A stretch of 64,000 nucleotides of DNA from Enterobacter cloacae subsp. cloacae ATCC 13047 (GTDB lineage: Bacteria > Pseudomonadota > Gammaproteobacteria > Enterobacterales > Enterobacteriaceae): the NCBI RefSeq assembly GCF_000025565.1, contig NC_014121.1, forward strand, positions 3,782,001 to 3,846,000. The letters run 5' to 3'. The position numbers and the translations under genes are program-made. Below the pieces are notes generated by a model. That model saw only the letters and a program-made list of their open reading frames with translations, was not told the origin of the DNA and did no database searches. This document shows, in pieces, positions 1-8,566 of the stretch (position 1 is its first letter; each line of letters opens with the position of its first letter).

Positions 1-2
1 GC

Positions 3-440
3 CCGGAAGAGAGGTCTCAGGCCGTCCGGGAGCTCTGTAACCGACGTGGAACCGCGCGTAAAGTTGCACAAAGCATAGGCGTCAGCGTCCCGGTCCTGTA
101 CAAATGGAAGAAAGACCTTATCAGTGACGAGGCTTATCAATCCATGCGCAAACGAAAGTCAGCCCCTCAGGATAAAAATCAGGATGCTTTACTCGGTGAA
201 ATCCAGCGTCTCAGGAAGCAGATTCATCAGCTGCAGCTCGAACGTGACATACTGACAAAGGCGAATGAACTGATAAAAAAAGATCTGGGCGTCAGCTTTC
301 TGAAACTGAAAAACAGGGAGAAAACCCTGATAGTTGATGCCCTTAAGAAAAAGTACCCCGTTGCTGAGTTGCTAAGCGTTCTGCAACTTGCCCGCAGCTG
401 TTATTTTTACCAAAACGTCTGTACGATAAGTATGCGGTAA
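3..440 (+). pseudogene. IS3-family transposase, N-terminal part (orfA), 5'-truncated by window
   Basis: The reading frame is open from base 3. It encodes a helix-turn-helix region (codons around 30-110) and then a Lys/Gln/Leu-rich coiled region typical of IS3 OrfA. An ATG at 144 is internal, not the true start. The frame continues past the usual OrfA end into sequence typical of the OrfB N-terminus (a KKYPVAELL motif and an LARSCYFYQ motif) and then stops at 438-440, while the homologous protein continues in the -1 frame. The simplest reading is loss of one A in the short A-run at about 411-414, which breaks a single transposase or its OrfB part. Programmed -1 frameshifting is the alternative. 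Confidence 0.6.
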
Positions 441-445
441 TACGC

Positions 446-1171
446 GTGATCATGGCCGATATCTTTGAGGAGAATTACCGCTGTTACGGCTATCGGCGCC
501 TTCACGCGATGCTTCGCGGTAACAACAGGGTTATTTCTGAAAAGGTTGTCCGCAGACTGATGGCAGAAGAGCAGCTCGTTGTTAAGCGCACCAGGCGACG
601 ACGATACAACTCTTACTGTGGCGAAATCGGCCCGGCACCGGAAAATTTACTCGCTTGGGATTTTAGTTCCTGCAGGCCAAATGAGAAGTGGCTGACCGAT
701 ATTACGGAGTTCCAGCTTCCGGCTGGAAAAGTCTATCTGTCGCCGGTTATCGACTGCTTTGATGGCCTGGTTGTAAGCTGGTCGATAGGAACACGCCCGG
801 ACGCGACGCTGGTGAATACGATGCTCGATGACGCACTCGATACGCTCAACGAACATGATAAACCAGTGATACACAGCGATCGTGGTGGCCATTACCGGTG
901 GCCGGGCTGGCTCGAGCGTATCAACACCTCCGGACTTATAAGGTCCATGTCGCGCAAAGGATGCTCGTCGGATAATGCTGCGTGTGAAGGCTTCTTCGGG
1001 CGTATCAAAAACGAAATGTTCTATGGCAGAGACTGGGCGGGTATCACGCTGGAAAAATTTATCTGCTTCCTGGACAGGTACATACGCTGGTATAACGAGA
1101 AACGTATCAAGCTATCATTAGGTGCAATGAGTCCTGTGAAGTACCGGCAGCATCTTGGGATCACAACATAA
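446..1171 (+). CDS. IS3-family transposase, catalytic part (orfB-like)
   Basis: A 241-residue product carries the DDE integrase core: D in TDITEF, D in HSDRGGHYRW and E in EGFFGRIKNE, followed by the C-terminal WYNEKRIK..L motif common to IS3 transposases. Homologous coding sequence extends upstream of the ATG at 446 in the same frame (LYDKYAVIRVI), so the first codon shown is an artefact of the frameshift near 412 rather than a natural start. No ribosome-binding site suits 446. All three catalytic acidic residues are kept, so only the upstream frameshift suggests inactivity. Confidence 0.75.
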   Translation: MIMADIFEENYRCYGYRRLHAMLRGNNRVISEKVVRRLMAEEQLVVKRTRRRRYNSYCGEIGPAPENLLAWDFSSCRPNEKWLTDITEFQLPAGKVYLSPVIDCFDGLVVSWSIGTRPDATLVNTMLDDALDTLNEHDKPVIHSDRGGHYRWPGWLERINTSGLIRSMSRKGCSSDNAACEGFFGRIKNEMFYGRDWAGITLEKFICFLDRYIRWYNEKRIKLSLGAMSPVKYRQHLGITT

Positions 1172-1324
1172 CAGTCCAGGAAAACATCCGCAGCCCCTGA
1201 GACGACAATAACGCTTTGTGCTGACAATACAGGTGCGCATAACAAAGATTATGTTAAATTCAATGGTAAAATCATTATAAATCAATATCTTAAATATCGA
1301 ACAAGCCCCTTTCTTCCTCAAACC

Positions 1325-2556
<1,232 letters not shown>

Positions 2557-2579
2557 GGCTTCCCGCTTCTGGTCTGTCG

Positions 2580-2843
2580 TCAGTACTTTCGCCCAAGAGC
2601 CACCTGAAGCGCCTCTTTATCCAGCATGGCTTCGGCAAGCAGCTTCTTGAGTCTGGCGTTCTCTTCCTCAAGCGACTTCAGGCGCTTAACTTCAGGCACC
2701 TCCATACTGCCATACTTCTTACGCCAGGTGTAAAACGTGGCATCGGAAATGGCATGCTTGCGGCAGAGTTCACGGGCGGGTACCCCAGCTTCGGCTTCGC
2801 GGAGAATACTGATGATCTGTTCGTCGGAAAAACGCTTCTTCAT
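2580..2843 (-). CDS. IS3-family transposase OrfA
   Basis: An 87-residue HTH_8-type protein ([18 protein letters not shown]...) that ends in a leucine-zipper-like helix ([22 protein letters not shown]). OrfA binds the terminal repeats and is fused to OrfB by a -1 shift. Its stop lies within the open OrfB frame. An AAG-rich stretch (CGAAAG) directly before the stop could be the slip region, though this is not a textbook heptamer. The sequence looks intact. Confidence 0.85.
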   Translation of the reverse strand: MKKRFSDEQIISILREAEAGVPARELCRKHAISDATFYTWRKKYGSMEVPEVKRLKSLEEENARLKKLLAEAMLDKEALQVALGRKY

Positions 2844-3237
2844 GGGGATGTCCTCATGTGGCTTATGAAGACATTACTAACATCGGGGTGTACTAATCAA
2901 CGGGGAGCAGGTCAACATTAGTCAGCCTTGTAACAAGCAGCAGGTAACACCTGTCGCAACTTACTGCGGTGGTATAGCTGATGCCTTCCATTCAACATGC
3001 AATCAATGTTCAGCAATCTGCAGCAAGATGTTGTTTGATATAGCTGTCCATATATCGGTTACGCTGACTTTAAATATATCTTTAATTTTTATTTATTTGG
3101 TTTGATTGGCTGGGTTTTTAATTAATGTTTGAATTTATATTCCAATCTTGATCTGTTTGTAAGATTTAAATACTAGTAAATGCTGCGTGGGTAGCAACCT
3201 GAATCTTACCATTTTTACTTTAATGGCAGGTCTCATT

Positions 3238-3256
3238 TGATCATTTTGCATGATCA
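3238..3256. promoter_or_regulatory. Perfect 7-bp dyad, candidate operator
   Basis: TGATCAT, five bases (TTTGC), then ATGATCA: a perfect inverted repeat about 175 bp upstream of the alpA-like start. It is too AT-rich and lacks a T-run, so it is not terminator-like. Binding of a dimeric regulator is a guess. Confidence 0.4.
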
Positions 3257-3335
3257 ACTTAGGCGGTTTTATCGGAGCATCTTACAAAGACTACACCATC
3301 AATCGTTTCCTCCCCTCTAGTTCGCAACTGAAGTG

Positions 3336-3351
3336 AATTGTCAAGACAATT
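3336..3351. promoter_or_regulatory. Perfect 7-bp dyad, candidate operator
   Basis: AATTGTC, AA, then GACAATT, about 80 bp upstream of the alpA-like start. The compact shape resembles operators of HTH dimers. CTCTAG and CTAGAG flank it (3315-3320 and 3353-3358), adding an outer asymmetric inverted repeat. Confidence 0.45.
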
Positions 3352-3431
3352 TCTAGAGCGATCTTTTGCCTGCACTTTGTGGCCCTATACAGCCAGTATC
3401 TTGCGAAAGGGCGGCACATCAGGAGAACAGT

Positions 3432-3623
3432 GTGGAAAGAAGTGAAAACAATGACATGCAACTTGTAGATATGAAGTGGATCGCAGCAACGCTGAAAGTC
3501 ACTGATAAATGGATTTATAAGCAAATTCAGGACGGAAAATTTATGAAGCCAATAAAACTTGGCAGAAGTTCTCGTTGGAGGCTAAGTGACATACACGAAT
3601 GGTTGGAAAACCGCGTGAAGTGA
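3432..3623 (+). CDS. AlpA-family small DNA-binding regulator
   Basis: 63 residues from a GTG start, chosen because AGGAG lies 6 bases upstream (3421-3425); the longer frame back to 3366 has no ribosome-binding site. The protein is a winged-helix/MerR-like HTH of the AlpA or helix_turn_helix_17 type: MKWIAATLKVTDKWIYK, then the wing KPIKLGRSSRWRLSDIHEWL. AlpA proteins in P4-like islands activate integrase expression or excision. No integrase is in view. The next gene follows after only 16 bases, so the two are probably co-transcribed and the regulator may serve that gene. Confidence 0.8.
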   Translation: MERSENNDMQLVDMKWIAATLKVTDKWIYKQIQDGKFMKPIKLGRSSRWRLSDIHEWLENRVK

Positions 3624-3639
3624 ACATGGACGGTATGTA

Positions 3640-4851
3640 ATGGCAATATGTTGCAGAAAAGGGTGCAAAGAGAATATAGCATCTATTAGCTATGAATATG
3701 GTGTCAGGCTTTGTTATATCCACTTTAATAGACGGAAGGAATTGAGCCGAAAAAGGAATGTAAAGAAAGACATTCGCTGTAAAGTTTGTGGTGCTAATTT
3801 CTCTGAAACGAGAAATAATAAATTTTGCTCAAATAAATGCAAAGGGATTGGTATGAGAACCCTTAAGGATTCTGATAAAACTGAAATCCATAATCACTCG
3901 TACTGGCTTAACACAGAGGGGTTTATTAAAAACAATCCATTGCAATTGAATTCAATTAACGGTCTTGAGGATATCGCCAACATCATTTCACTATACCGAA
4001 TTAAATCCCGATTACAGATTCCATGTAGCCATTTTTTGAAAAAGAAAATACGAGGCAACTGCAAAAAAAATGAACACAAACTAACTCCATTTATTAAGCT
4101 GGATTTAAGTCATAAGTATCCAAATTCAAAAGGAGGGATGAATGTACCAGAGAACATTATGATTGCACCTTCATTTATAAACAAAATGAATAAAGATAAA
4201 ATCCCTGAAAATGATGCTTTTGAGATGTTTAATGGTCATTCTCTAAGTAAGAAAAGGAAGGATATGCCGCATAGTCTCATCAATTCTATCGTTAGAAATT
4301 ATTCAGACGATGAAGTTAATGCATTGTTTTGTAAAATTGGCAAGCTGCCAAGAATAAAAAATGGACAAAGCAGATGTTTAAATGCTGACGCAGTTTTCAA
4401 CCAGGTTTTTATTTTTGATCTATTGAATGCGGAACTGATTCGCTTAAAAGAAAGAACCATCCTTTATTGTCTGAAATACATATGTAAGCTTTTTCGAAAC
4501 AAAATAATTAAGTTTAAAGGTAAGCGTGTCACTTTTATTACCTGCTACTTTGATATGATTGCACTTGCTTTCTTTCATGCTTATTTGCGAGGCGATCCTG
4601 AACGCTTTTTATCCAGAATTAAGAGGTTCGTGTGGGTAATGGAAAATGGGAAGAAAACAATGTTAAGGGTACGTGCGCTTTTTTCTTCACTATCTCTGTT
4701 TAGGCGGTATTGTAAAAAACACCTGTCAATATCTGTTAGCGATCCTGCGTCTGCTAAAGAGAGTATATTAGACATTTATGCGAAGTTTTTTGCGGTTAAA
4801 CCCTCCTACATTTCCGATGAGGGCTATCCGAGGTGGATTCGCAAATGCTAG
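3640..4851 (+). CDS. Zinc-ribbon / HNH-like nuclease candidate, 403 aa, family not recognised
   Basis: Seen: an N-terminal Cys/His cluster (C4/C5, C9, C25, H28), a second four-Cys ribbon (C47-x2-C50...C63-x3-C67), and in the middle an HNH-like core with H158 (DLSHKYP), a KGG turn, N172 (VPENI) and N181/N184 (INKMNKDK). Zinc clusters before such a core are common in HNH endonucleases. The C-terminal 200 residues are basic and helix-rich with no motif I know. The gene is AT-rich and unlike the flanking genes in codon use. It sits 16 bases behind an AlpA-like gene and shares its stop region with a convergent unknown gene. Nuclease activity and a role in phage defence or element biology are inference. 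Confidence 0.6.
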   Translation: MAICCRKGCKENIASISYEYGVRLCYIHFNRRKELSRKRNVKKDIRCKVCGANFSETRNNKFCSNKCKGIGMRTLKDSDKTEIHNHSYWLNTEGFIKNNPLQLNSINGLEDIANIISLYRIKSRLQIPCSHFLKKKIRGNCKKNEHKLTPFIKLDLSHKYPNSKGGMNVPENIMIAPSFINKMNKDKIPENDAFEMFNGHSLSKKRKDMPHSLINSIVRNYSDDEVNALFCKIGKLPRIKNGQSRCLNADAVFNQVFIFDLLNAELIRLKERTILYCLKYICKLFRNKIIKFKGKRVTFITCYFDMIALAFFHAYLRGDPERFLSRIKRFVWVMENGKKTMLRVRALFSSLSLFRRYCKKHLSISVSDPASAKESILDIYAKFFAVKPSYISDEGYPRWIRKC

Positions 4852-5807
4852 TGAGGTGTGAATTCATTATTATCAAGTTCATCGCTAAGTATATCCATGA
4901 AATAATCGATCGCGTTCTTGATATTACGCAACTCAGTGCCTGAGGAATTAAGTGAGTTGTTTATTTCAGTGTTTTTTAAGATTACGCCTTTAGCTGCGCT
5001 CAATATTAAAGCATCGATGATAACGAATGTGTCAAGTGTGAGCAATTTCCTTTTTATTGTTTCAAAACTCAGCCAATTATCTATATCATTTTGCACTTGT
5101 TTTGGATATGACTGCCTTTCGAGTTTGATGATGCCTGCAATTTGGCTGGAGAGAATATAATCAGAGTAACGAAGATCAATTGTAATCCATAAATTAGATA
5201 AAGAGGCCATTTCAGTTGAGTAAGGATAATTATCTGGAATGATTTGGCTGGTCAGATGATTGATTTTATTAAAAACAGAGCTTAACTCAGGATTGGCGCT
5301 TCGGGCATTAGGGTAATCATTAGGAGTGAAGGGGAAGCATGCATGGCATGCTTCAAGAAAACGCATGTGCTCCTTTATACTGGGATGTGCATTTCTGGAT
5401 TCATTAAAAATCCTTTCAAAGGTAAGTTTTTGCACAGCCTGTCTGGGGTTTTGTTTCCAGATAATTAAATCCACATTGTCTTGCTTTAAAATATCAAGGT
5501 TTTCGATGCGTGTTGACAACGTTTTTAACTTTTCCTTATTTGAATCGTTTTGCATGAATTTGTTTCGCAGAGTTCTCTTTTGGCTGTCAGAAAGCTTTTT
5601 ATTATCAAACTCCATGCTGTTTATTTCCATGCGTTTGATTGCTCTTTCACAGTTAAAGAATAACTCTCTGCAGTAGAATGCATTCATTAACTCTTCTTTT
5701 TTATAGGTTGATATACGCCTGGAGTATAGTGCTTTGTTCTTTTTAATGAATTCCAGAACTTCTTTTTTTGCTTTTTCTTGATTGTGACTTTTCATTTTTT
5801 TATTCAC
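4848..5807 (-). CDS. Unknown 319-aa helical protein, convergent with the HNH-like gene
   Basis: Not recognised. The product is mostly helical, strongly Lys-rich over the first 60 residues, has no signal peptide or clear membrane segment, and contains scattered Cys and aromatic residues (CHACFPFTPNDYPNAR). It is AT-rich like its neighbour. Its stop overlaps the stop of the HNH-like gene: both use the palindrome CTAG at 4848-4851. A weak AGGAG-less leader precedes ATG 5807, with AT-rich sequence between it and the divergent yfjP-like gene. It could be a partner, immunity or antitoxin protein for the convergent gene, but nothing in the sequence proves that. Confidence 0.6.
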   Translation of the reverse strand: MNKKMKSHNQEKAKKEVLEFIKKNKALYSRRISTYKKEELMNAFYCRELFFNCERAIKRMEINSMEFDNKKLSDSQKRTLRNKFMQNDSNKEKLKTLSTRIENLDILKQDNVDLIIWKQNPRQAVQKLTFERIFNESRNAHPSIKEHMRFLEACHACFPFTPNDYPNARSANPELSSVFNKINHLTSQIIPDNYPYSTEMASLSNLWITIDLRYSDYILSSQIAGIIKLERQSYPKQVQNDIDNWLSFETIKRKLLTLDTFVIIDALILSAAKGVILKNTEINNSLNSSGTELRNIKNAIDYFMDILSDELDNNEFTPH

Positions 5808-5888
5808 GATTTAAATTTTCTTTAAATATATATCACCAGATTGACAGAGGCAAGCGATGCATTCTTAATCAATTGATAAGGTGACATA

Positions 5889-6773
5889 ATGAAATGCAAT
5901 AAAGAATTAAATCAGCTGTATTCGCCACTTAGTCTGCTGCCCAGCAATGTTGCAGAGGAAGTCACTAAACGTCTGCACGACATTATTCATTACCAGCCCA
6001 TCATCGGCATAATGGGAAAGACTGGTGCTGGGAAGTCGAGTTTGTGTAACGCACTGTTTCGCAGCACGGTCTCGGCCGTCAGTCATACCACTGCGTGTAC
6101 CCGTGAGCCACAGCGTTTTACGCTGCAGGCAGGTGAACGCCAGGTGACGCTGATTGATCTGCCCGGGGTGGGCGAAAGCCCGGAGCGGGATGAAGAGTAT
6201 CAGGCACTGTATCAACGTATCTGGCCGGAGCTGGACCTGGTGCTCTGGCTGATTAAAGCCGATGACCGGGCACTGACCCCCGACTGTGATTTTTATTTTC
6301 GGATGCTGTCACCAGGCAGTGCTGGGAGGGATAAGGTGCTGTTTGTCCTGACCCAAGCCGATAAAATCGAGCCTTCCCGTGAATGGAGCGGCTTTCTTAA
6401 TCAACCTTCAGAGCAACAGTTAAAACACCTGAAGGAAAAGCAGCGCGCGGTGTGCTCGTTATTCAACCACCCGGCACTCCCGGTGATCACCGTATCAGCA
6501 GCCACTGGCTGGCATCTGCCTGAGCTGGTGGAGGTGCTGTTTCGCTCACTGCCTGCCCGCGCCAGCAGTGCCGTCAGTTCGGTCATCAGACCACAATACC
6601 GCACGCAAAAAATTGAGGCGCAGGCGCAACAGGATTTTGGCGATACGGTCAGCGACGTGATGACACACACCCTGTCGGAGCTGTCCCTTCCCTCCGCAGT
6701 GAATGCGGTGGTCAGTACCGTGATTAGTGCGGTGGTCTCTGTTGCCCGCAGTGTCTGGCGGTTTTTCTTCTGA
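5889..6773 (+). CDS. yfjP: YfjP/YeeP-like GTPase (Era/HflX-like fold)
   Basis: 294 residues with the P-loop GKTGAGKSS (from about residue 43), switch I Thr in HTTACTREPQ, DLPG (G3), TQAD (G4) and VSAATG (G5). It is therefore a complete GTPase of the 50S ribosome-binding GTPase type found in CP4-57, CP4-44 and CP4-6 of E. coli. The C-terminus (VVSTVISAVVSVARSVWRFFF) is hydrophobic and may touch the membrane. ATG 5889 follows AAGGTGACATA, a good ribosome-binding site. Function in these islands is unknown. It opens the GC-richer conserved cassette. Confidence 0.85.
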   Translation: MKCNKELNQLYSPLSLLPSNVAEEVTKRLHDIIHYQPIIGIMGKTGAGKSSLCNALFRSTVSAVSHTTACTREPQRFTLQAGERQVTLIDLPGVGESPERDEEYQALYQRIWPELDLVLWLIKADDRALTPDCDFYFRMLSPGSAGRDKVLFVLTQADKIEPSREWSGFLNQPSEQQLKHLKEKQRAVCSLFNHPALPVITVSAATGWHLPELVEVLFRSLPARASSAVSSVIRPQYRTQKIEAQAQQDFGDTVSDVMTHTLSELSLPSAVNAVVSTVISAVVSVARSVWRFFF

Positions 6774-6843
6774 CGGCTGAAATGCCGTTATCCCGTGAGC
6801 AAATGCACCACTATGTGTGCACCTTGCATTCGCTCTCCGTTTG

Positions 6844-6882
6844 CCGGACACACCCTGTCCATTTTAGGTGTGGTGTATCCGG
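6844..6882. repeat. Imperfect 11-bp hairpin downstream of the yfjP-like gene
   Basis: CCGGACACACC pairs with GGTGTATCCGG across a 17-base loop with one G-T position. No T-run follows on the plus strand, so it is not a standard terminator. The remaining bases between 6774 and 7033 show no gene. Confidence 0.4.
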
Positions 6883-7033
6883 TTAAAAAACAGACTGAAT
6901 ACAGTCAGTGCCGCAGCCCGTACGGTACTGACGGGTGATAAAAATATTTTTCGCCCTGTCCATACCCTGACCCTCCCCCTGTTTACAGTAATCACATCTT
7001 TTTCAATACGTTCATCACGATGGAGAACATGCC

Positions 7034-7771
7034 ATGTCACAGACTGAGCACCGCTATGACCGACTGGCGGTCAGACTGTCTCTCATTATCAGTCGTCTGC
7101 TGGCAGGCGAAACACTGAGCGTGAAGACACTGGCAGTCGAGTTTGGTGTCTCGGTACGCACCCTGCGCCGCGATTTTCGTGAGCGGCTGATATATCTGAA
7201 CCTTGAGTACCGTCATGGGCACTGCCGATTGTTGTCAGATCCCGGTATGGCACAGCGTGCCCCGGGAACCCTGTGCTTTATGCGCAATGTTGGGCTTCAG
7301 CAGGTGTTTCCAGAAACGGACCTTCGCTTGGTAAACACGCTAACGGACAGTGAGGATATCTCATCCTGTCTGGTCTGGCAGGAGGACGCCGAAAGCGCCC
7401 CCGTCCGCCCCGGTCTCTTTTCCCGACTGGTCGATACCATCATTCAGCAGCAGTGCATCCGGGAACTGGCTGACGGTGTGCGGGCTGAACACCTGGCACC
7501 GTACCGGCTTATTTTCCTTGAGGGAGCGTTGTATCTGGTCGGTGAGCAGCACGGAAGGATCGTTGTTCTGCCGCTGTCCGGGATCACCGCCATCACCGTC
7601 CTGAGTGAGGGCTTCGAGCGTCGTGATACGGTATGTCAACTCACCCGTCAGGTGGCCTTCATCCGGGCGCTGCCTCATTTCCCGGTCATGCACGACGTGA
7701 TGGCTGCATCCCATTCTGCGCCACCTTTAACAGAGGAGAAGAGCCCTGCTGCAACTAACACGACGGGGTGA
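7034..7771 (+). CDS. yfjR: WYL-domain transcriptional regulator, YfjR-like
   Basis: 245 residues. An N-terminal DeoR-type helix-turn-helix (ETLSVKTLAVEFGVSVRTLRRD, residues about 28-50) is followed by a WYL-like domain containing HLAPYRLIFLEGALYLVGEQ. WYL proteins bind nucleic acid or nucleotide ligands and often control phage-defence or mobile-element genes. YfjR occupies the equivalent place in CP4-57. ATG 7034 has GGAGAACATGCC just upstream. Candidate targets are the genes downstream, which is inference. Confidence 0.8.
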   Translation: MSQTEHRYDRLAVRLSLIISRLLAGETLSVKTLAVEFGVSVRTLRRDFRERLIYLNLEYRHGHCRLLSDPGMAQRAPGTLCFMRNVGLQQVFPETDLRLVNTLTDSEDISSCLVWQEDAESAPVRPGLFSRLVDTIIQQQCIRELADGVRAEHLAPYRLIFLEGALYLVGEQHGRIVVLPLSGITAITVLSEGFERRDTVCQLTRQVAFIRALPHFPVMHDVMAASHSAPPLTEEKSPAATNTTG

Positions 7772-7827
7772 CCATCAGGCCATCCCTTTCATTGTTGTCT
7801 ATTACCTACTTAATAAGGAAACACCGT

Positions 7828-8100
7828 ATGCATCCGCGTTATCGTCGCATGATTGCCAGCGCCCTGGCCCTCAGCAGTGTCAGTCTTTTTATCCCCACCG
7901 TAGCCCAGGCTGGATACAGTGATTACGAGGCATTCCGTCTGGTCAGAACGGAGAACAGCGCCGCGGGCGGGGCACAGAAAATCTGCACGTATCAGAGTAT
8001 GGTCACCCGAAAATATGTCCAGTTGGACATGCCCTATACCTGCCAAGGCATGATGTTTCGCAACCGGAACGACGGGCTGTTTTACGACAGAACAAACTAA
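7828..8100 (+). CDS. Small secreted protein, unknown function
   Basis: 90 residues from ATG 7828, chosen because AAGGAAACACC precedes it; the frame is also open from 7768. The first 28 residues form a classic Sec signal peptide (RYRRMIASALALSSVSLFIP, cut after AQA). The mature part of about 62 residues has two Cys (CTYQ and YTCQG) that could form a periplasmic disulfide, and a CQGMMFRNRND segment. No family recognised. It lies between the WYL regulator and a small membrane protein and is probably part of the same operon. Confidence 0.65.
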   Translation: MHPRYRRMIASALALSSVSLFIPTVAQAGYSDYEAFRLVRTENSAAGGAQKICTYQSMVTRKYVQLDMPYTCQGMMFRNRNDGLFYDRTN

Positions 8101-8143
8101 CTCACTGAGTTTATGGAAATTGCCATGTTTAAGGAGGGCTGCT

Positions 8144-8440
8144 ATGCCTTTGAGCCTTTGTCTCAGCCTGTCAACCCTAGTGGGGCTGATTATCACGGTT
8201 GTTGATACCCGTATTGTCGGGTTCGGGTATTCAGCATGGGCCGCCGTGCTGCAGTGTGTCCTGCCGGGCCTGGGCGTCTGGCTGGGTAATCTCATCCGAA
8301 AATGGATCATGCCGGATGCGGTTTACGGAAGTACCGGTGCCGTCATTCAGGCCCGTCTGCTCTGGGCGGTATTGCCCCAGTTTATTGGCTGGTTCATCGG
8401 ATTTATGGTCGCCATGAGCATACTGGGTATCCGGGCCTGA
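8144..8440 (+). CDS. Small inner-membrane protein, unknown function
   Basis: 98 residues. ATG 8144 is preceded by AAGGAGGGCT, a near-perfect Shine-Dalgarno, so I prefer it to the upstream GTG at 8120. Three hydrophobic segments are visible: about residues 3-23, 30-50 and 72-95. A short polar loop (RKWIMPDAVYGS) lies between the last two. No motif recognised. The gene follows the secreted-protein gene by 43 bases, and a strong terminator lies 68 bases downstream. Confidence 0.65.
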   Translation: MPLSLCLSLSTLVGLIITVVDTRIVGFGYSAWAAVLQCVLPGLGVWLGNLIRKWIMPDAVYGSTGAVIQARLLWAVLPQFIGWFIGFMVAMSILGIRA

Positions 8441-8507
8441 GCCTCCCGCGACAAACTCAACGACGGGTATTCCCCCTTCCGCACACTTTGCTGTTTAACC
8501 CCCTACC

Positions 8508-8540
8508 ACGGCCTGCTCAGTTGAGCAGGCCGTTTTCGTT
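8508..8540 (+). terminator. Strong hairpin with T-rich tail upstream of yfjQ
   Basis: A perfect 12-bp stem (8508-8519 with 8522-8533) with a tiny loop, then TTTTCGTTTGTTTTTTT. It ends the preceding operon or attenuates transcription into yfjQ, whose ATG lies 27 bases on. The bases just before the stem resemble those before the hairpin at 9709. Confidence 0.8.
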
Positions 8541-8566
8541 TGTTTTTTTCTCACAGGAGTCTCGCC

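Larger units (their letters stand above)
1..1200 (+). mobile_element. IS3-family insertion sequence, left end outside window, frameshifted
   Basis: The element is cut by the window edge on the left. It carries the usual IS3 arrangement: a helix-turn-helix orfA part, a Leu/Ile-rich coiled segment, then an orfB with an rve-type DDE integrase core. The right end probably lies near 1190-1200, just past the orfB stop, where a stretch beginning GTCCAGGAAAACATC looks like an inward terminal sequence; the exact tip cannot be fixed without the left end. From the protein pattern I would place it near the IS150-like group, which is inference. Confidence 0.8.
2915..3431 (+). other. AT-rich intergenic stretch between IS and alpA-like gene
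   Basis: About 517 bases without a convincing gene. AT content is high, with T- and A-runs at 3060-3180. It contains two perfect dyads (listed separately) and nothing resembling the missing tacT 5' part or a DUF1778 antitoxin. It probably holds the promoter and control region of the downstream operon, plus debris from the IS-associated deletion. Confidence 0.6.

Noticed and set aside
272..290. A-run in the left IS orfA as a programmed -1 frameshift site
   Set aside because: The same frame continues with OrfB-like protein sequence well past this run, so a shift here would not join the correct parts.
1118..1321. Minus-strand open frames at 1021-1321 near the right end of the first IS
   Set aside because: They span the IS end, have no start signal or family feature, and overlap the transposase.
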